Assembly: GCA_963682025.1 (NCBI GenBank)
Contig: OY821518.1
Span: forward strand, 15,386,922 to 15,450,921
Length of the DNA stretch: 64,000 bases
Source of the DNA: Cordilura impudica
Lineage: Eukaryota > Arthropoda > Insecta > Diptera > Scathophagidae
Direction of reading: 5' to 3'
The position numbers and the translations under genes were made by a program. Positions within the stretch are counted from its first letter, which is position 1; each line of letters starts with the position of its first letter. Shown piece after piece: positions 1-11,770 of the stretch. The notes beneath the pieces are model-generated. The model was not told the origin of the DNA. It was given only the letters and a program-made list of their open reading frames with translations, and did not search any database.

Positions 1-362
1 ATTCGTTAAAGATTTTGTAGTTATCCAATTGCTTCAATAAACTTAAATCATTGAGAGGAGCGTATCTCAGGAACTGAGCAACAGGACAAAAAACCACCCA
101 TATATAATATTTAAAAAGAAAAAATAAAAACTAACATTAAAACAAATCCGATGCATAACTAAAGTGACCATATTTTTTTTTTACCTGAAAATGGGACATC
201 GAATAATTCAGATGGGTTCGGTTATATGAAATGGAAATGCATAGATAATATAAAAATATTTTTTTTGTCCATAGTGAGTGGCATTATTTATTTTACGTTA
301 CACTACAAAAAAATTTTATTTTTCAGAGGCACAAATTTGTTTCAAAATTTTCGGTGACGATT

Positions 363-860
363 TCAAATATGGCAGGATTTTTTAATATTAACTTTAATAA
401 TTAACATGGCCTTAAGCACTGATACCCTTAATTGAGTTTTATCTTCGGTCCACAACTTGTTCATCAAAGAAAACACACGTTCAACCGGTGCATTTGTAGC
501 AGGCAAACATAAAATATATTCAACTATAATTTGAAAATTTGCATGGTTTAGGTAATTGCTTTTAAAATGTTTAAATGTTTAAATACCCCCACCCAACGAT
601 TCTCCGCAGAAATATTTTGTTGATTTCATTCGTCAATTTTCTGCGATGTTGCGTATTTAGATACGAGTGAATATTCATCGAATACTTCCGTATCTTTATT
701 GCCATCGATATGTTCTTTTTCGATCAATATATCTAGCAATTTTTGCACATCTTCCCATCTTCAATATCGGTGTAACCATCTTCTATTAATTTTTCCAGTA
801 AACCACTGACTGAATATGGAAGAAAGTGGGTTGTCTCTTTCTGAAACAAATTCTCTTTTA
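363..860 (-). pseudogene. hAT transposase C-terminal remnant
   Basis: On the minus strand, about 545 down to a TGA at 363-365 is open and reads through LCLPATNAPVERVFSLMNK, then a TEDKTQLR stretch and LKAMLIIKVN. This is the C-terminal dimerisation region of hAT transposases, where the motif LP.TNA.VERVFS..N is diagnostic. Upstream (higher coordinates, to about 860) other frames give DEYSLVSKYATSQKIDE and ENRWVGVFKH, as expected just before that region, so at least one frameshift separates them. No catalytic N-terminal half is recognisable. It is a broken gene inside the element at 161-3740. The family call is solid from the motif; the subfamily is unresolved. Confidence 0.75.
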
Positions 861-1329
861 ATTTGTTAATTTCACTTGCTGCTTAAATTTTTTTTTTTTT
901 TTTTTTGGCAATTTATACATTACAAGTTTCTACAGCAGCTGAAGAATCCAAGGGAGGCGCACACACAGAAAAAAAAGGTGTGACATTTATAAAAATTATA
1001 GTAAAATTTTACAAAGTTTTATGGTAATTATACGACTACATAAAATTAACGATACATTTTGTTTCATCCCGTCAATTTAAATTTTTTTATGTCTTTTTAG
1101 TGTCTAAGCAAATCTGACTCAATACGTTAAAATTGTTTAAAAAGATCGAAAAAGAATATGTTTGTCTGGTTGGTACAATAACAGAAAACATATTTTCCAT
1201 CCCTGGATAGGTTAGTTTTTGTTCTGTACTGCACTTGGGCCTCTTCAATATTAAAACTTTTTGATTAAGTACAAAAATATCATTATAAAAAAAAAAAAAA
1301 AAACAATTACTCTATTTTTGTCTCTTGTG

Positions 1330-1690
1330 TTTCATACTATCAAGTTCCAGCGCTCAAAATTCGAGCGCTATTTCTAGGCAGCTTTGTTTTCCAACTTAGC
1401 CAATTCACAAACCAACACTTTTATGGTTTATTATTATTGTGAATGAAGATAACAAACTCATTAACAAACACATTTAATTTAACACATGGCATATGTATAA
1501 TTTTATGTATGTATTATTAGCATTTTTAAATGCAATTTACTCAAAATAAAGAAAAAAATTTAAAAATCTGTAAATCTGAAAAATGGCTTAAAAGAAATTC
1601 CTCTCGAATAATGTACGTTCGGTCAAAATCGGGATAAGACGGTAGAACAAAACATCGGCCACAAGAAATCGCCTAGCCTATTAAGATTAT
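1330..1690 (-). repeat. D-repeat copy 1 (Helitron-like short element)
   Basis: This stretch matches 31912-32266 in the same orientation and 34238-34672 in the opposite one. Shared blocks include the hairpin region with CGAGCGC near 1360, the run CTGTAAATCTG near 1567 and CAAAATCGGGATAA near 1626. The hairpin end is degraded here (CTATCAAG instead of a clean CTAG end). It contains no reading frame. Confidence 0.6.
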
Positions 1691-1798
1691 AGATTTTTTC
1701 ATATTCTGCAACAAAGAAAGAAGTATGATTTTTGTATTACTGCATTTCAGGTTAACCAAGCAAATTTATAGAACTGCAATTTCTATTTTTTGCAATGT

Positions 1799-2537
1799 TT
1801 ATACCCTATGTGTGGTGGTTTGGGTATAATAACTTTGTGCTGCTGTTTGTAACTACCAAAAATATTTGACCTAGACCCGTCTTTTATTATACCGATCGAT
1901 TTAACGATGTCCGTCCGTCCGTCCGTCTGTGTGTCCATGTAAAGCTTGTAATCAAACTGCAGGTCGCATATATGAATATATTATTATGAAATTTGGTGTA
2001 TAAGCTTTTATCGGCCATAGGTGAACGCTGTTGAAATTGGTGAGAATCGGTCCATGTTCAGACCGACTTAAATTGCCATAAGATCCAAATTATCATATAA
2101 ATCTTATTCAAATTGGGTTTGTATGTGTTTATTACATCCATTAATCAGTAGTCTAAAAATGATCCCTATGGGACAACTCTTAGTCATAGGCCCCATATAG
2201 AGCTGCTTGCCGATCTTCACTTAAATCTATCAAAAAACAAAAATATTGCACGGATCCTTTTCAAATTTTGTTTGTATATATTTTTGCAAAATACAAGAGA
2301 CTTTACCAAACATGGTCAGGATCGGTCCATTTTTCGACCTAGTCCCCATATAAATATAGCATCCGATATGAACTTTTTCATATCTGCGCCAAAACAATTA
2401 ATGAAAATCCCACTCAAATTTGGTTTATGCTTATTTTCTATGTCCAGTTAGTTGGACCGAAGAGATAGGGTCTCTAAACGCATGGTATAGGGTATCATAT
2501 AGTCGGTCTAGAGCGACTATAATTTTCTCACTTGTTT
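1799..2537 (-). mobile_element. DLE copy A (DINE-1-like element)
   Basis: It starts with TATACCCTATG and ends near GGTCTAGAGCGACTATAATT followed by CACTTGTTTTG. Inside it has the GTCCGTCCGTCC microsatellite at 1910-1930 and the usual conserved blocks (GCTGCTGTTTGTAAC, CATCCGATATGAAC). It is in the opposite orientation to copy B and nested in the hAT element. It is non-coding and diverged by scattered substitutions. Confidence 0.75.
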
Positions 2538-2776
2538 TGTTTTATTTTGATTATTAGTTTGACGTGCGACGTGCCAGTAAGGCGCAACGTATTCTCATTT
2601 TGAGAGAGGGTTAAATTTTTTATTTTTGCTTTTTAAGAACAGTAATTTAAGTTTATTTACCATGAATTGATTCAACTAAATTCATAAGAAATTCAGTTAA
2701 GTCGTTTCAAATATTTTTCAGATGAAATTTTTTTTCAGCTGACTTGTAATGTATTTTAACATACATACATATATTA

Positions 2777-3562
2777 AACAAGTAAGAAAATTATAGTCGG
2801 TCTAGACCGACTATACGATACCCTATACCATGCGTTTAGAAACCCTATCTCTTAGGCCCAACTAACTGGACATAGAAAATAAGCAAAAACCAAATTTGAG
2901 TGGGATTTTTATTAATTTTTTTGGTTTTAGATATGAAAAAGTTCATATCGGATGCTATATCTATATGGAGACTAGGTCCAAAAATGGACAGATCCTGATC
3001 ATGTTTGGTAAAGTCTCTTGTATTTTCCAAAAATATATACAAACAAAATTTGAGAAGAATCAGTGCAATATTTTTGTTTTTAATAGATTTAAGTGAAGTT
3101 CGGGAAGCAGCTCTATATGGGGCCGAAGGTATCATTTTTGGACTACTCATTAATGGATGTAATGAACACATACAAACCCAATTTGAGTAAGATCTATATG
3201 ACAATTTGGATCTTATTGCAATTTATGTCGATTTCATAGGGGTAATTTGTATGGGGGCTAGGTCTGAACATGGACCGATTCTCACCAATTTCAATAGCGT
3301 TTATCCCATGGCCGATGAAAGCTTATATACCAAATTTCATCAAAATATATTCAGATTTGCGACTTGCAGTTTGATTACAAGGTTTACATGGACACACAGA
3401 CGGACGGACGGACGGACGGACGGACATTGTTAAATCAACTCAGAAAGTGATTCTGATTCGATCGGTATAATTAAAGATGGGTCTAGGTCAAATATTTTTG
3501 GTTGTTACAAACAGCAGCACAAAGTCATTATACCCAAACCACATAGTGGTATAGGGTATAAA
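2777..3562 (+). mobile_element. DLE copy B (DINE-1-like element)
   Basis: A full-length copy. A perfect 24-bp palindrome at 2792-2815, centred on TCGGTCTAGACCGA, opens it. ATACCCTATACCA just inside the left end is repeated inverted as TGGTATAGGGTAT at the right end. A GGAC microsatellite sits at 3401-3424. Reading frames up to 119 codons recur in all copies but differ in length and breaks, so I do not treat them as genes. The subterminal inverted repeat, hairpin and GTCY tract resemble Drosophila DINE-1/INE-1, a Helentron-associated non-autonomous family. Confidence 0.78.
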
Positions 3563-3749
3563 AACTATCTTTGACGAATTTGAAGATTTGTTCTTACCTT
3601 TTTGAAAAAATCAACTATCTCTTTTTTCGAATTTCTGAAAATGGGACATTTTTGCGTTCCCGAGTTATTGTCGGGGACAACGGAAAAAGTAGCTGAAAGC
3701 GGGACGGTCCCGTTCAAAACGGGACGTATGGTTACGTTATGCATAACTG

Positions 3750-5945
3750 GCAAAGACCTTAGAATATTTTCAATATGAGTACAAAGCTTAAAAAGGGTAT
3801 AACTTTGGAACGGTAAGAGCAAATTCAAAATTTTCTTAAGATGATTTAGAATGTATCCACCATTTAAACTGTGTCATTAGTTTTTTAACTGTGATAGAAA
3901 TTTTAAAAATTACAAAGCACTACTTTCAAAATTTATGAAAAATTTATGCCAAAATATGTCATTGAGGGCAACCAAATGAGCAAAAAAATTACCGAAACTT
4001 ATGACTTGTACACAGAAAAGTAAAGCTTGAATATCTTTCTTTTAAAATATTGACTTCGTAAGAAAGAAAATCGTGGTTATGGGCCAAGTACTAAATAAAA
4101 CTAAAAAAATGTTCGGAAAACCCGATTTCTGGATAAAATTCGACTTTAGCGATCTCTAAACCTCTTCCGAAAAATCGGAAAAAAATTACAAAAATACTTT
4201 ACCCTAAAAGCTTTCAAAAAAGCTGGGGGACCCATGAAAATCGAAAAAAAAATTTTTTTTGGCACACCCTAATGTACATAGTTCTGTCTGTTTCGTTTTA
4301 TTTTTCTATATTGTTCAAAATTGTTTGAAACACTTTAATGTTTTATTGCCATTTTACGAAAAGATGTGTAGACATAATCATTCCGATATATCGTATTTAC
4401 AATGAGCATTTTTTCAAACAATCACACACATTTACATAGATTATGGTGGTATTTATTTGTGAATATTACAATGGTTGAGATTAAGTAACGCAGTTTTAAA
4501 AATATATCTCTCAGAGATAAAAAAGAATATACTTTTTTGTTTTTAAAATCCGTTGGAAATCCTTATCCTTCTTTGAAAAGATTAATTAAAAAATTTTTTG
4601 TTTTGAATTTTGGAGTTCAGGTTTTTTGGAATTCAGTATTGGAATTCTGCTTCTAAGGACTTAATGTCCAAATACAATTTTATTTTATTTCACTTATTTT
4701 CAAACGTTTTCAGATATACTAAATAAGAAAATACTGAATATGAAATGTTTAATAAGTAGACAAAATGTTAAATAAGTATTTCAAGGACTTAGGACGAATA
4801 ATGAAAGACTAACGTCAAAAATTTAGATCTTTGAAGGACAATTTGATGAATTTTTGCTTTAACCTTGAACTTAGTGTAAGTTTTCGGGATGCTATTCAAA
4901 AGTTAACTAAAGTTTTTAGCTAGTTACTCAAATAGTTTAAAGTTATAATGCTGAGTTATAAAATATATAAATTTAAAATAAAATATATAAATTTTATTCG
5001 TTAAACACAAATTGAAATTCCAAAAAAAACACACCAAATATATTTACATTTAAAAAATTTTTACATTTAAAAAAAATATTGGCATTGGCATAATAGCTTT
5101 TCAGTAACTTCTTTTTACGATAGTCGAATCGTTAAAAAAAAGAAAATAGCAAAACTATCAGTAAAATTTTTAAACGATATTCGCTATTGTTAAAGTCAGC
5201 TGTTGTTGTTATCTAAACGACAACCATTTTTGTGTTGTTTATTCAATCGATAAAAACTTAAACTTTTAGGTTGAGATGTCGTCATACATAAATAAAAATC
5301 GTAAAATAGTGAAAATATTTTGCTTCTATTAAAAAACTTTTTTATATAAATAAAAAAATTAAAAGGCATATTCAATTCATCATTTCATTTTCATTTGGGA
5401 AGCCAATGAAATTTTTAACCATTGGTTAAATTGTTCAGGCGCCTTTAATGTTTAAAAATGCGATATTAACTAAACTAAATTTTCTTTGACATTCTAAAAA
5501 CTTTGCCTGTGTCATTAAATTTAGGGCCGTTTAAATAATTGCTTAAATATAATTTACTCATTTTTTAAAAAAAATTGATCAACACTTTTACAGAATCCCA
5601 TGAATTAAGGAAATTAGTGCCACCTAAAATTAAGTGCTACACAATTTTACAACTGCAAATACATTCACACTACTGTTCAGAGTTAGGAACACAAAAATCT
5701 ATCAAATTATGTGTAAATTATGTGAAATTTTTCAAAAAAAGAAGAATTTACAATGTATGTATGTAGCAACCAGTCAGATAAAATGGAAAAAGAAAAAAAT
5801 AAAATGTGAAATGAATAATGATGACTAAGAGTTTTACTATTTCAATAGACAGCAAATAGATTAAGACAAATTCCAGTTAAGTGACTGTATCTTTAAAGTG
5901 GATAAGATTCCACATTACAACAACATCAAGTTTAAGGGTACATTA
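3750..5945. other. A+T-rich interval without recognised features
   Basis: No coding signature, RNA gene or clear repeat was recognised. The stretch is A+T-rich with short homopolymers, and reading frames stay below about 65 codons. Confidence 0.6.
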
Positions 5946-5951
5946 AAAAAT

Positions 5952-6709
5952 AAACAACTAAGAAAATTATATTCGGTCTAGACCGACTATACGATACCCT
6001 ATACCATGGTTTAGAGATCCTATCTCTTCGGTCCAACAAAGTGGATATAGAAAAAAGTATAAATGGCATTGTTATTAATATTTTTGGCTGCAGATATGAA
6101 AAAGTTCATATCGGATGCTATATTTATATGGGGACTAGGTCGAAAACTGGGCCGATCCTGACCATATTTGGTAAAGTCACTTAGATTTAGAAAAAAGTAT
6201 ACAAACCATATTTGAGAAAATTCTGTGCAATATTTTTGTTTTTGATAGATTTAAGTGAAAATCGGGAAGCAGTTGGGGGCTATAACTAAGAATTGCCCTA
6301 TAGGGTTTATTTTTGGAGTACTGATAAATGAATATAAGAAACATACAAAAACCCATGTTTACCGAGATCTATATAATAATTTGGATCTTATGGCAATTTA
6401 AGTCAATTTCATAGGGGTCACTTGTATGGGGACTAGGTCTGAACATGGACCAAATTGCACCAATTTCAATAGCGTTCATCCTGTGGCCGATAAAAGCTTA
6501 TACACCAAAATTCAATAAAAATATTCATATTTGCGACCTGTAGTTGGAATACAAGATTTACATGGGCACACAGACGGACGGACATCGCTAAATTGACTCA
6601 GAAAGTGACTCTGAAAGTGATTCTGAGTCGATCGGTCAAATATTTTTGGTAGTTATAAACAGCAGCACTAAGTCGTTATAACCAAACCACATAGTGGTAT
6701 AGGGTATAA
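5952..6709 (+). mobile_element. DLE copy C, diverged
   Basis: The palindromic end (here ATTCGGTCTAGACCGACTAT), ATACCCTATACCA and the terminal GTGGTATAGGGTAT are all present. The microsatellite is short (ACGGACGGAC) and several indels are visible, so this copy is older than B, E or J. A second copy starts directly after it at 6710 (AAGTGAGAAAATTATAG, then GTCGGTCTAG) but fades out by about 6765. Confidence 0.72.
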
Positions 6710-6989
6710 CAAGTGAGAAAATTATAGTCGGTCTAGTCTGTACCCTACATCATGTGTTTAGGGAAATGATTTAAGTTTCCACTAATTGGAAGAATGAAAT
6801 GAAAAGTAATCAATGGTGCTTGAGTTATAGCTGAAAAACCAGAAGAACAAACATTAAGATAATGAGAAAATATCAAAAAGGTCTAAGAACGCCAAACCCT
6901 TTGGACATTTTACTATACTACCCTAGTACCTTTACCCTGACTTGACAATGATCCCGAAAATGTTGCACAGTGTTAATGGTTGTTATAAC

Positions 6990-7505
6990 AATTAAAAGTG
7001 TTAAATTCGGCTGTGCCGAAATACCCTCCACCTGTGTCCTTAACTCAATATTATATCCAATATTGGGTATGGCTACCACTTTAGTACAGTTATTTGACCT
7101 CAAAGTTATTATACTATAACTGAACATACACACTTATTATGAAAATGCAGCGATCACAACAATAACAACAACTATAGCTATCATACACATATTATAAAAT
7201 TTACAAAAACAATAACAACATAGAAAAATATTATTTTTTTACATTTTCATTGAAATCTCGGGACCTATTGAAACGATTTTAATGATTTTGAACCGCAACC
7301 TATCATAATGTCAGGGAATCATCTTCACAAGCAGTAAGCAGCCTAACTGACATATTGAAAGCGTGATCTTGATTTCCATAGACAAACAGACGGACATCAC
7401 TATATCAACTCCACGTGGATCAAAAATATATATATTTTATAGGGTTAAGATTTTCTCTAATTATTGAAAACGGAATGGCAAACTCATATATACCATCTGC
7501 ACACT
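6990..7505 (+). repeat. B-repeat, complete copy (DINE-like)
   Basis: The head TTCGGCTGTGCCGAA (hairpin-forming), then CTCAATATTATATCCAATAT and ATTGGGTATGG, matches 38115-38412. The tail GAAATCTCGGGACCTATTGAA, CAGACGGACATC, then a run of TA and ATAGGGTTAAGA, matches 46095-46345. This tail layout (GACGGACAT, then CGACTC-like bases, then TA repeats and TATAGGGT) is the core described for Drosophila DINE-1/mini-me elements. No coding potential. Confidence 0.65.
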
Positions 7506-7559
7506 GGTGTGGAGTGTATATATATATATACATACATATATACATACATAAGCAAAATT

Positions 7560-7920
7560 TCAAGATGGTTTGGAATTTAGAGCATTTTAAGTCGATTTTA
7601 TAAGATCACTTGTATGTGGCCCAGGCGCGAACATGAAGCGATTTGCACCAATTACAGTAGTGATCATATTATGGGCGAAAAATCGTATATGCAAAATTTC
7701 AGCAATGTACATTCATAGTAATTTTGCAAAGCTTACATGGGCACTATACTGACAGATGAACGGATTGACATCGCGAAATTCTAAAATTCAATTTCAAAGG
7801 TGATTCTGAGACGTTCGATATAATAAAATTTGGGTGTAGTTCAAATATTTTTAGCACTTACAAACATCAGCACAAGCTCATTATTCCCTGACCACTTAGT
7901 GGTATTGGGTACAAAAAGTT
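7560..7920 (+). repeat. decayed DLE 3' part
   Basis: Blocks of the DLE can be followed with many substitutions: CACTTGTATGTGGCCCAGG, GAACATGAAGCGATTTGCAC, TTTACATGGGCAC-like bases and the end CCACTTAGTGGTATTGGGTA. It ends where the inverted-repeat region begins. Confidence 0.6.
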
Positions 7921-8004
7921 TTTAACAGAGTTTAGAAAAAAACACACATTGAATAAAAAACTCGTACATATAAGTATGTATACAAACATTCCACAGACCA
8001 ACAA

Positions 8005-9893
8005 ACACATATTTTTTTATTTTCATATCAATTATGTGTGTTTCTAAATTTTTTACGGTGCCCAACACAATCATGACTGTGTTTCGTTTTAATATTTCGA
8101 TATCGACACAAACATTAGTGCGTCCCGATTTCTTTTTATACCCTATACCACTATGTGGTTTGGGTATAATGACTTTGTGCTGCTGTTTGTAACAACCAAA
8201 ACTATTTGACCTAGACCCATCTTTAATTATACCGATCGAATCAGAATCACTTTCTGAGTTGATTTAACAATGTCCGTCCGTCCGTCCGTCCGTCCATGTA
8301 AAGCTTGTAATCAAACTGCAGGTCGCAAATATGAATATATTTTGATGAAATTTGGTATATAGGCTTTTATTGGCCATGGGATGAACGCTATTGAAATTGG
8401 TGAGAATCGGTCCATGTTCAGACCTAGCCCCCATACAAATTACCCATATGAAATCGACATAAATTGCCATAAGATCCAAATTGTCATATAGATCTTACTC
8501 AAATTGGGTGTGTATGCGTTCATTACATCCACTAATGAGTAGTCCAAAAATGATCCCTTTGACCCCATATAGAGCTGCTTCCCGATCTTCACTTAAATCA
8601 ATTAAAAAACAAAAATATTGCACTGATTCTTCTCAAATTTTGTTTGTACATATTTTTGCAAAATACAAGAGACTTTACCAAACATGAACAGGATCGGTCC
8701 ATTTTTGGACCTAGTCCCTTTATAGATATAGCATCCGATATGAACTTTTTCATATCTGCAGCAAAAAAAATTAATAAAAATCCCACTCAAATTTGGTTTT
8801 TGCTTATTTTCAATGTCCAGTTAGTTGGGCATAAGAGATAGGGTTTCTAAACGCATGGTATAGGGTATCGTATAGTCGGTCTAGACCGACTATAATTTTC
8901 TTACTTGTTTTTTTTTTAAATTTGAAAATGCTTGCCCCCCAAAAGATGGGGATTTTGGAGCCTTTTACAGGGAAAATTGCAAAAAATTTTTTTGCAAAAG
9001 TTGCGCAATACAGAGTTCATTCCAGGAAAAATATTAATAAAATTCCCGTAGAGCAATTTAAGTGCAGCGTTGCATATTAAATATGGAAAGTGAGGATATA
9101 TTTTTTTTTTCTTTTTTCTTTCAAGCTAAATTATTCTCAAAAGCTGTGCTGTGGACCAGAAAAGCTCTATCACATTTTTTGAGTTAGTTTTAGCTAATAT
9201 CGTCTAGTTTGCGCAGCTTTTGAGACCAATTTTGTACGGTACCAAACACAATTATGACTGTGTTTCGTTTAAATATTTCGTTATCTACACGAACATTTTT
9301 CTATCACTTCTTTTTTGTTTCGAACACACATAAACCACACAGATTCGAGTGTAGCTTTATGTAGAGTTCGTTTTGTTGCACGTGTACTGCTAAAAAACAG
9401 AACATGTTCGTAAAACGTTATCCACTAGCGATCGGAAAAATCTGAAACACCCCTATAATAACGAAAACAATTGTTTTTACCAAATTTATTACAAAAATCT
9501 AAAATAACTCATTAGCAGTTACAAAAAAATAAAAATTAAAAGATAATATTAAAAATAAAAAAATAAAAATAAAATAGAAAACAGAAAAATTTTATATGTT
9601 GTTTATGACTTAATTTCGTTTTTTCGATCGCGAGTGGATAACGTTTTAATTTTTAGATGTATGCGGTGAAGAAGTACACGTACACGTACACGTACACGAA
9701 AACGAAAACGAACTTAAAATGAAGCTACACTCGAATCTGTGTTATTTATCTGTGTTCGAAACAAACAATACGTGATACAAAAATGTTCGTGTAGATAACG
9801 AAATATTAAAACGAAACACAGTCGTGATTGTGTTGGGCACTGTACAAAATTTAGAAACACACATAATTGATATGAAAATAAAAATATGTGTTG
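8005..9893. repeat. foldback-type inverted repeat family
   Basis: Three related arms occur. The arm at 8005-8127 (+) and the arm at about 9225-9450 (+) both match the reverse complement of 9640-9893. Shared blocks include ATCAATTATGTGTGTTTCTA, GTGCCCAACACAATCATGAC, CTGTGTTTCGTTTTAATATT, AGATTCGAGTGTAGCTT and CGTTATCCACT. The last two arms form an inverted repeat with a spacer of under 200 bp. A complete DLE interrupts the region at 8137-8910. No coding sequence was found. It may be a non-autonomous DNA transposon with long terminal inverted repeats; CAGTGCCCAAC would suit hAT ends, but no convincing target duplication was found. Confidence 0.6.
8137..8910 (-). mobile_element. DLE copy D (full length)
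   Basis: A full-length copy in reverse orientation: TATACCCTATACCACTATGT at the start, a GTCC tract at 8272-8296, and the palindrome around TCGGTCTAGACCGA followed by TTTTCTTACTTGTTT at the end. It is close to copies B, E and J, so it is a recent insertion inside the inverted-repeat element. Confidence 0.77.
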
Positions 9894-9935
9894 GCTACTT
9901 TAGAACAGAACATTGTGTGTTCATTTGTGTATTTT

Positions 9936-10422
9936 TTATCAAAAACTTTAAGAATGATTATGAATGCTCCTTGGTTTGTTTCTAACAATACTATACACAA
10001 TGACCTTGATATCCCGAAAGTAAAAACTGAAATAGGAAATTATAGCCAATTTATTGCCATATTAATTCTTTAGCCATATCGCTGTTAGATGAAAGCGAAG
10101 AAGTCAGAAGACTAAATAGACATCATGTACTTGATCTGCCATTCAGAACTTAATTTTAATTTCAAAAAATGTAATTTATTACATAAAGATTTTTTTACAT
10201 ATTGTAAAAATAATAAATATATATACTATTATAAAAATATTAATTAGAAATAAATGAACTATGATCTCTCGTATGTACTTATAGTGCTATTGATCTTAAT
10301 GAAGATCAATAACTAATGTTAGTTTATAGTTTATAGTTTATAGGTTTTAGTTTATTTTTATTTTATCAAATATGCTTAATATTGTGAAATAGATTGTAAA
10401 TAAAGAATGAAGAAAAAAAAAT
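9936..10422 (+). mobile_element. 5'-truncated Jockey LINE 3' end
   Basis: The left junction reads directly into SKTLRMIMNAPWFVSNNT, which matches the C-terminal end of the reverse transcriptase protein of the LINE at 61780-64000 (SKTLRLITNAPWYLTNKS). Downstream frames give LLD and HVLDLPF-like residues, then a 3' UTR with AATAAA at 10399-10404 and a short poly(A). TGTGTATTTT at 9926-9935 is repeated at 10424-10433, a target-site duplication. This is a dead-on-arrival copy that kept only the last ~70 codons plus the UTR. Confidence 0.75.
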
Positions 10423-10433
10423 GTGTGTATTTT

Positions 10434-11400
10434 CTGAACTTTGGTTTTTAAAGTGAAAGTTCAAAACTGTTATAAAATTTTTTTCAATTTTTGTCATTGA
10501 ATTTCGTTTGCAATGTAGATATTCGCTACAAATATTTTCATACAAATTTCAAATGTTTCGTTTTATAAATCTTATTTCATATAGAAATAAAATAATCTCC
10601 TCCTTCTCGTGCGTAGCTGGTTAATAATTTTAAGCATGTGGTGCACTTTAGTTTTTAACAAGTAAACTTTGATTGGAATGAACTTAATTAAGTTAAGAGG
10701 AATGTTGCCACTATGTTGCCAGTAACTGTCACTTCATTTTGTAATTATTTTTTTTTTTCGTGTTTAACTAACATCATTGTCATTATTAATATGTTCATGT
10801 GGGAAACTTTTTCTCGTAATCAGCACAAAGCTTGGACAATATTTTTATAAAAAAAAAAAAAAAATTGCTGACATATTTTATAAAAGTTTTCAAGGCCGTG
10901 GATTTGGTATATGTTCCACAAAAAATGTGTCATTTGTTAACAAGTTTCAATTAGACAAACACAAACGTGCGCTAATAATAATAATAAAAAAAATTTAATG
11001 CTTTTAACAGCTAGCCTTATAAACAGGAATAGGGCATCGACTGTGCAAATAAAAATAAAAGCAACAACTCTAGCCCTAACTTAAAGTATTTATGTATATT
11101 GTGCTAAAATTTTTTATTTTTGTTATTAGTTGAAATAATAAATGCCTACGATTAAATAAGCATAAAAATAATAAGAGCTTAAGAAAGCTTTTCTAGCTAG
11201 CTAATTCTCATCGTGTCTAAAGCTACCTTAGGACTTATGGTCATTTGTTGCAGGATGTGAAAACAATTACAGTTATGCGTAACTTTGTAATAGTTCTTCT
11301 TTTCTTCTTATAGCCTAATTCGGTAACGCTGTACGTATAATAATTATGACTCATACGTATACGAATTAATTTTGGATGGGATTAATAATAGCGAAAACTG
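10434..11400. other. A+T-rich interval without recognised features
   Basis: No gene or repeat family was recognised. Homopolymers occur near 10750 and 10850, and no reading frame shows protein-like composition. Confidence 0.6.
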
Positions 11401-11401
11401 A

Positions 11402-11770
11402 TGCCGTTTTCTTTTCTGAAATAAATGTCGCATTTTATTTGCACTTTTTTCGAAAAGTGTAATTTATACAGATTCGGAATTAAGAGCAAACTTACCACAA
11501 AAAATTGCAGCCATTGACTTCTTTCAGGTCATAGTGTGAGAATATTTCTCCATTGTTCCCCTTTTTTTTTTTTTTTTTTTTTGATATTTTCATCCTATGT
11601 TATCCACGAGGAAAATCAACATTTTTGAATTTTATGAACACAGCACTTTGAGACCTTTCGATTGATGTATATGATAAGGTTGTTCTTAATTAAGAATATA
11701 TAAAAAAAATACACCTTTCGCAAAAAGTGCAAATAAAATGCGACATTTTTTGTCAGAAAAGAAAGCGGCA
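11402..11770. mobile_element. MITE copy 1 (TGCCGTTTTC ends)
   Basis: The left arm TGCCGTTTTCTTTTCTGA is mirrored by TCAGAAAAGAAAGCGGCA on the right. The arms extend inward about 55 bp (GTCGCATTTTATTTGCAC on both sides). A second copy is at 32676-33072 and shares interior blocks such as GACCTTTCGATTGATGTATA in variant form. It has no coding capacity. A poly(T) run interrupts it near 11563. TAA follows the right end while TGA precedes the left one, so any 3-bp target duplication is imperfect here. Confidence 0.75.

Larger units (their letters stand above)
161..3740 (-). mobile_element. hAT-type DNA transposon with 8-bp target duplication
   Basis: GCATAACT occurs at 153-160 and again at 3741-3748, which fits the 8-bp target duplication that hAT transposons make. 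Just inside are imperfect inverted ends: AAAGTGACCATAT on the left and, on the reverse complement of the right end, ATAACGTAACCATACG. A hAT-like transposase remnant lies on the minus strand at 363-860. The right end also holds a GGGAC-rich inverted stretch at 3690-3725. Two DLE copies (1799-2537 and 2777-3562) and a D-repeat (about 1330-1690) are nested inside, so the element is the oldest layer here. The TIRs match poorly, so the ends could be off by a few bases. Confidence 0.68.

Noticed and set aside
2845..3204. Recurring frames of 60-119 codons in all DLE copies as a small conserved protein
   Set aside because: The frames differ in length, start and breaks from copy to copy and overlap on both strands; similarity comes from the repeat itself.
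3565..3828. Frame of 87 codons on the minus strand
   Set aside because: It spans the right end of the hAT element and its target duplication, so it joins unrelated sequences.
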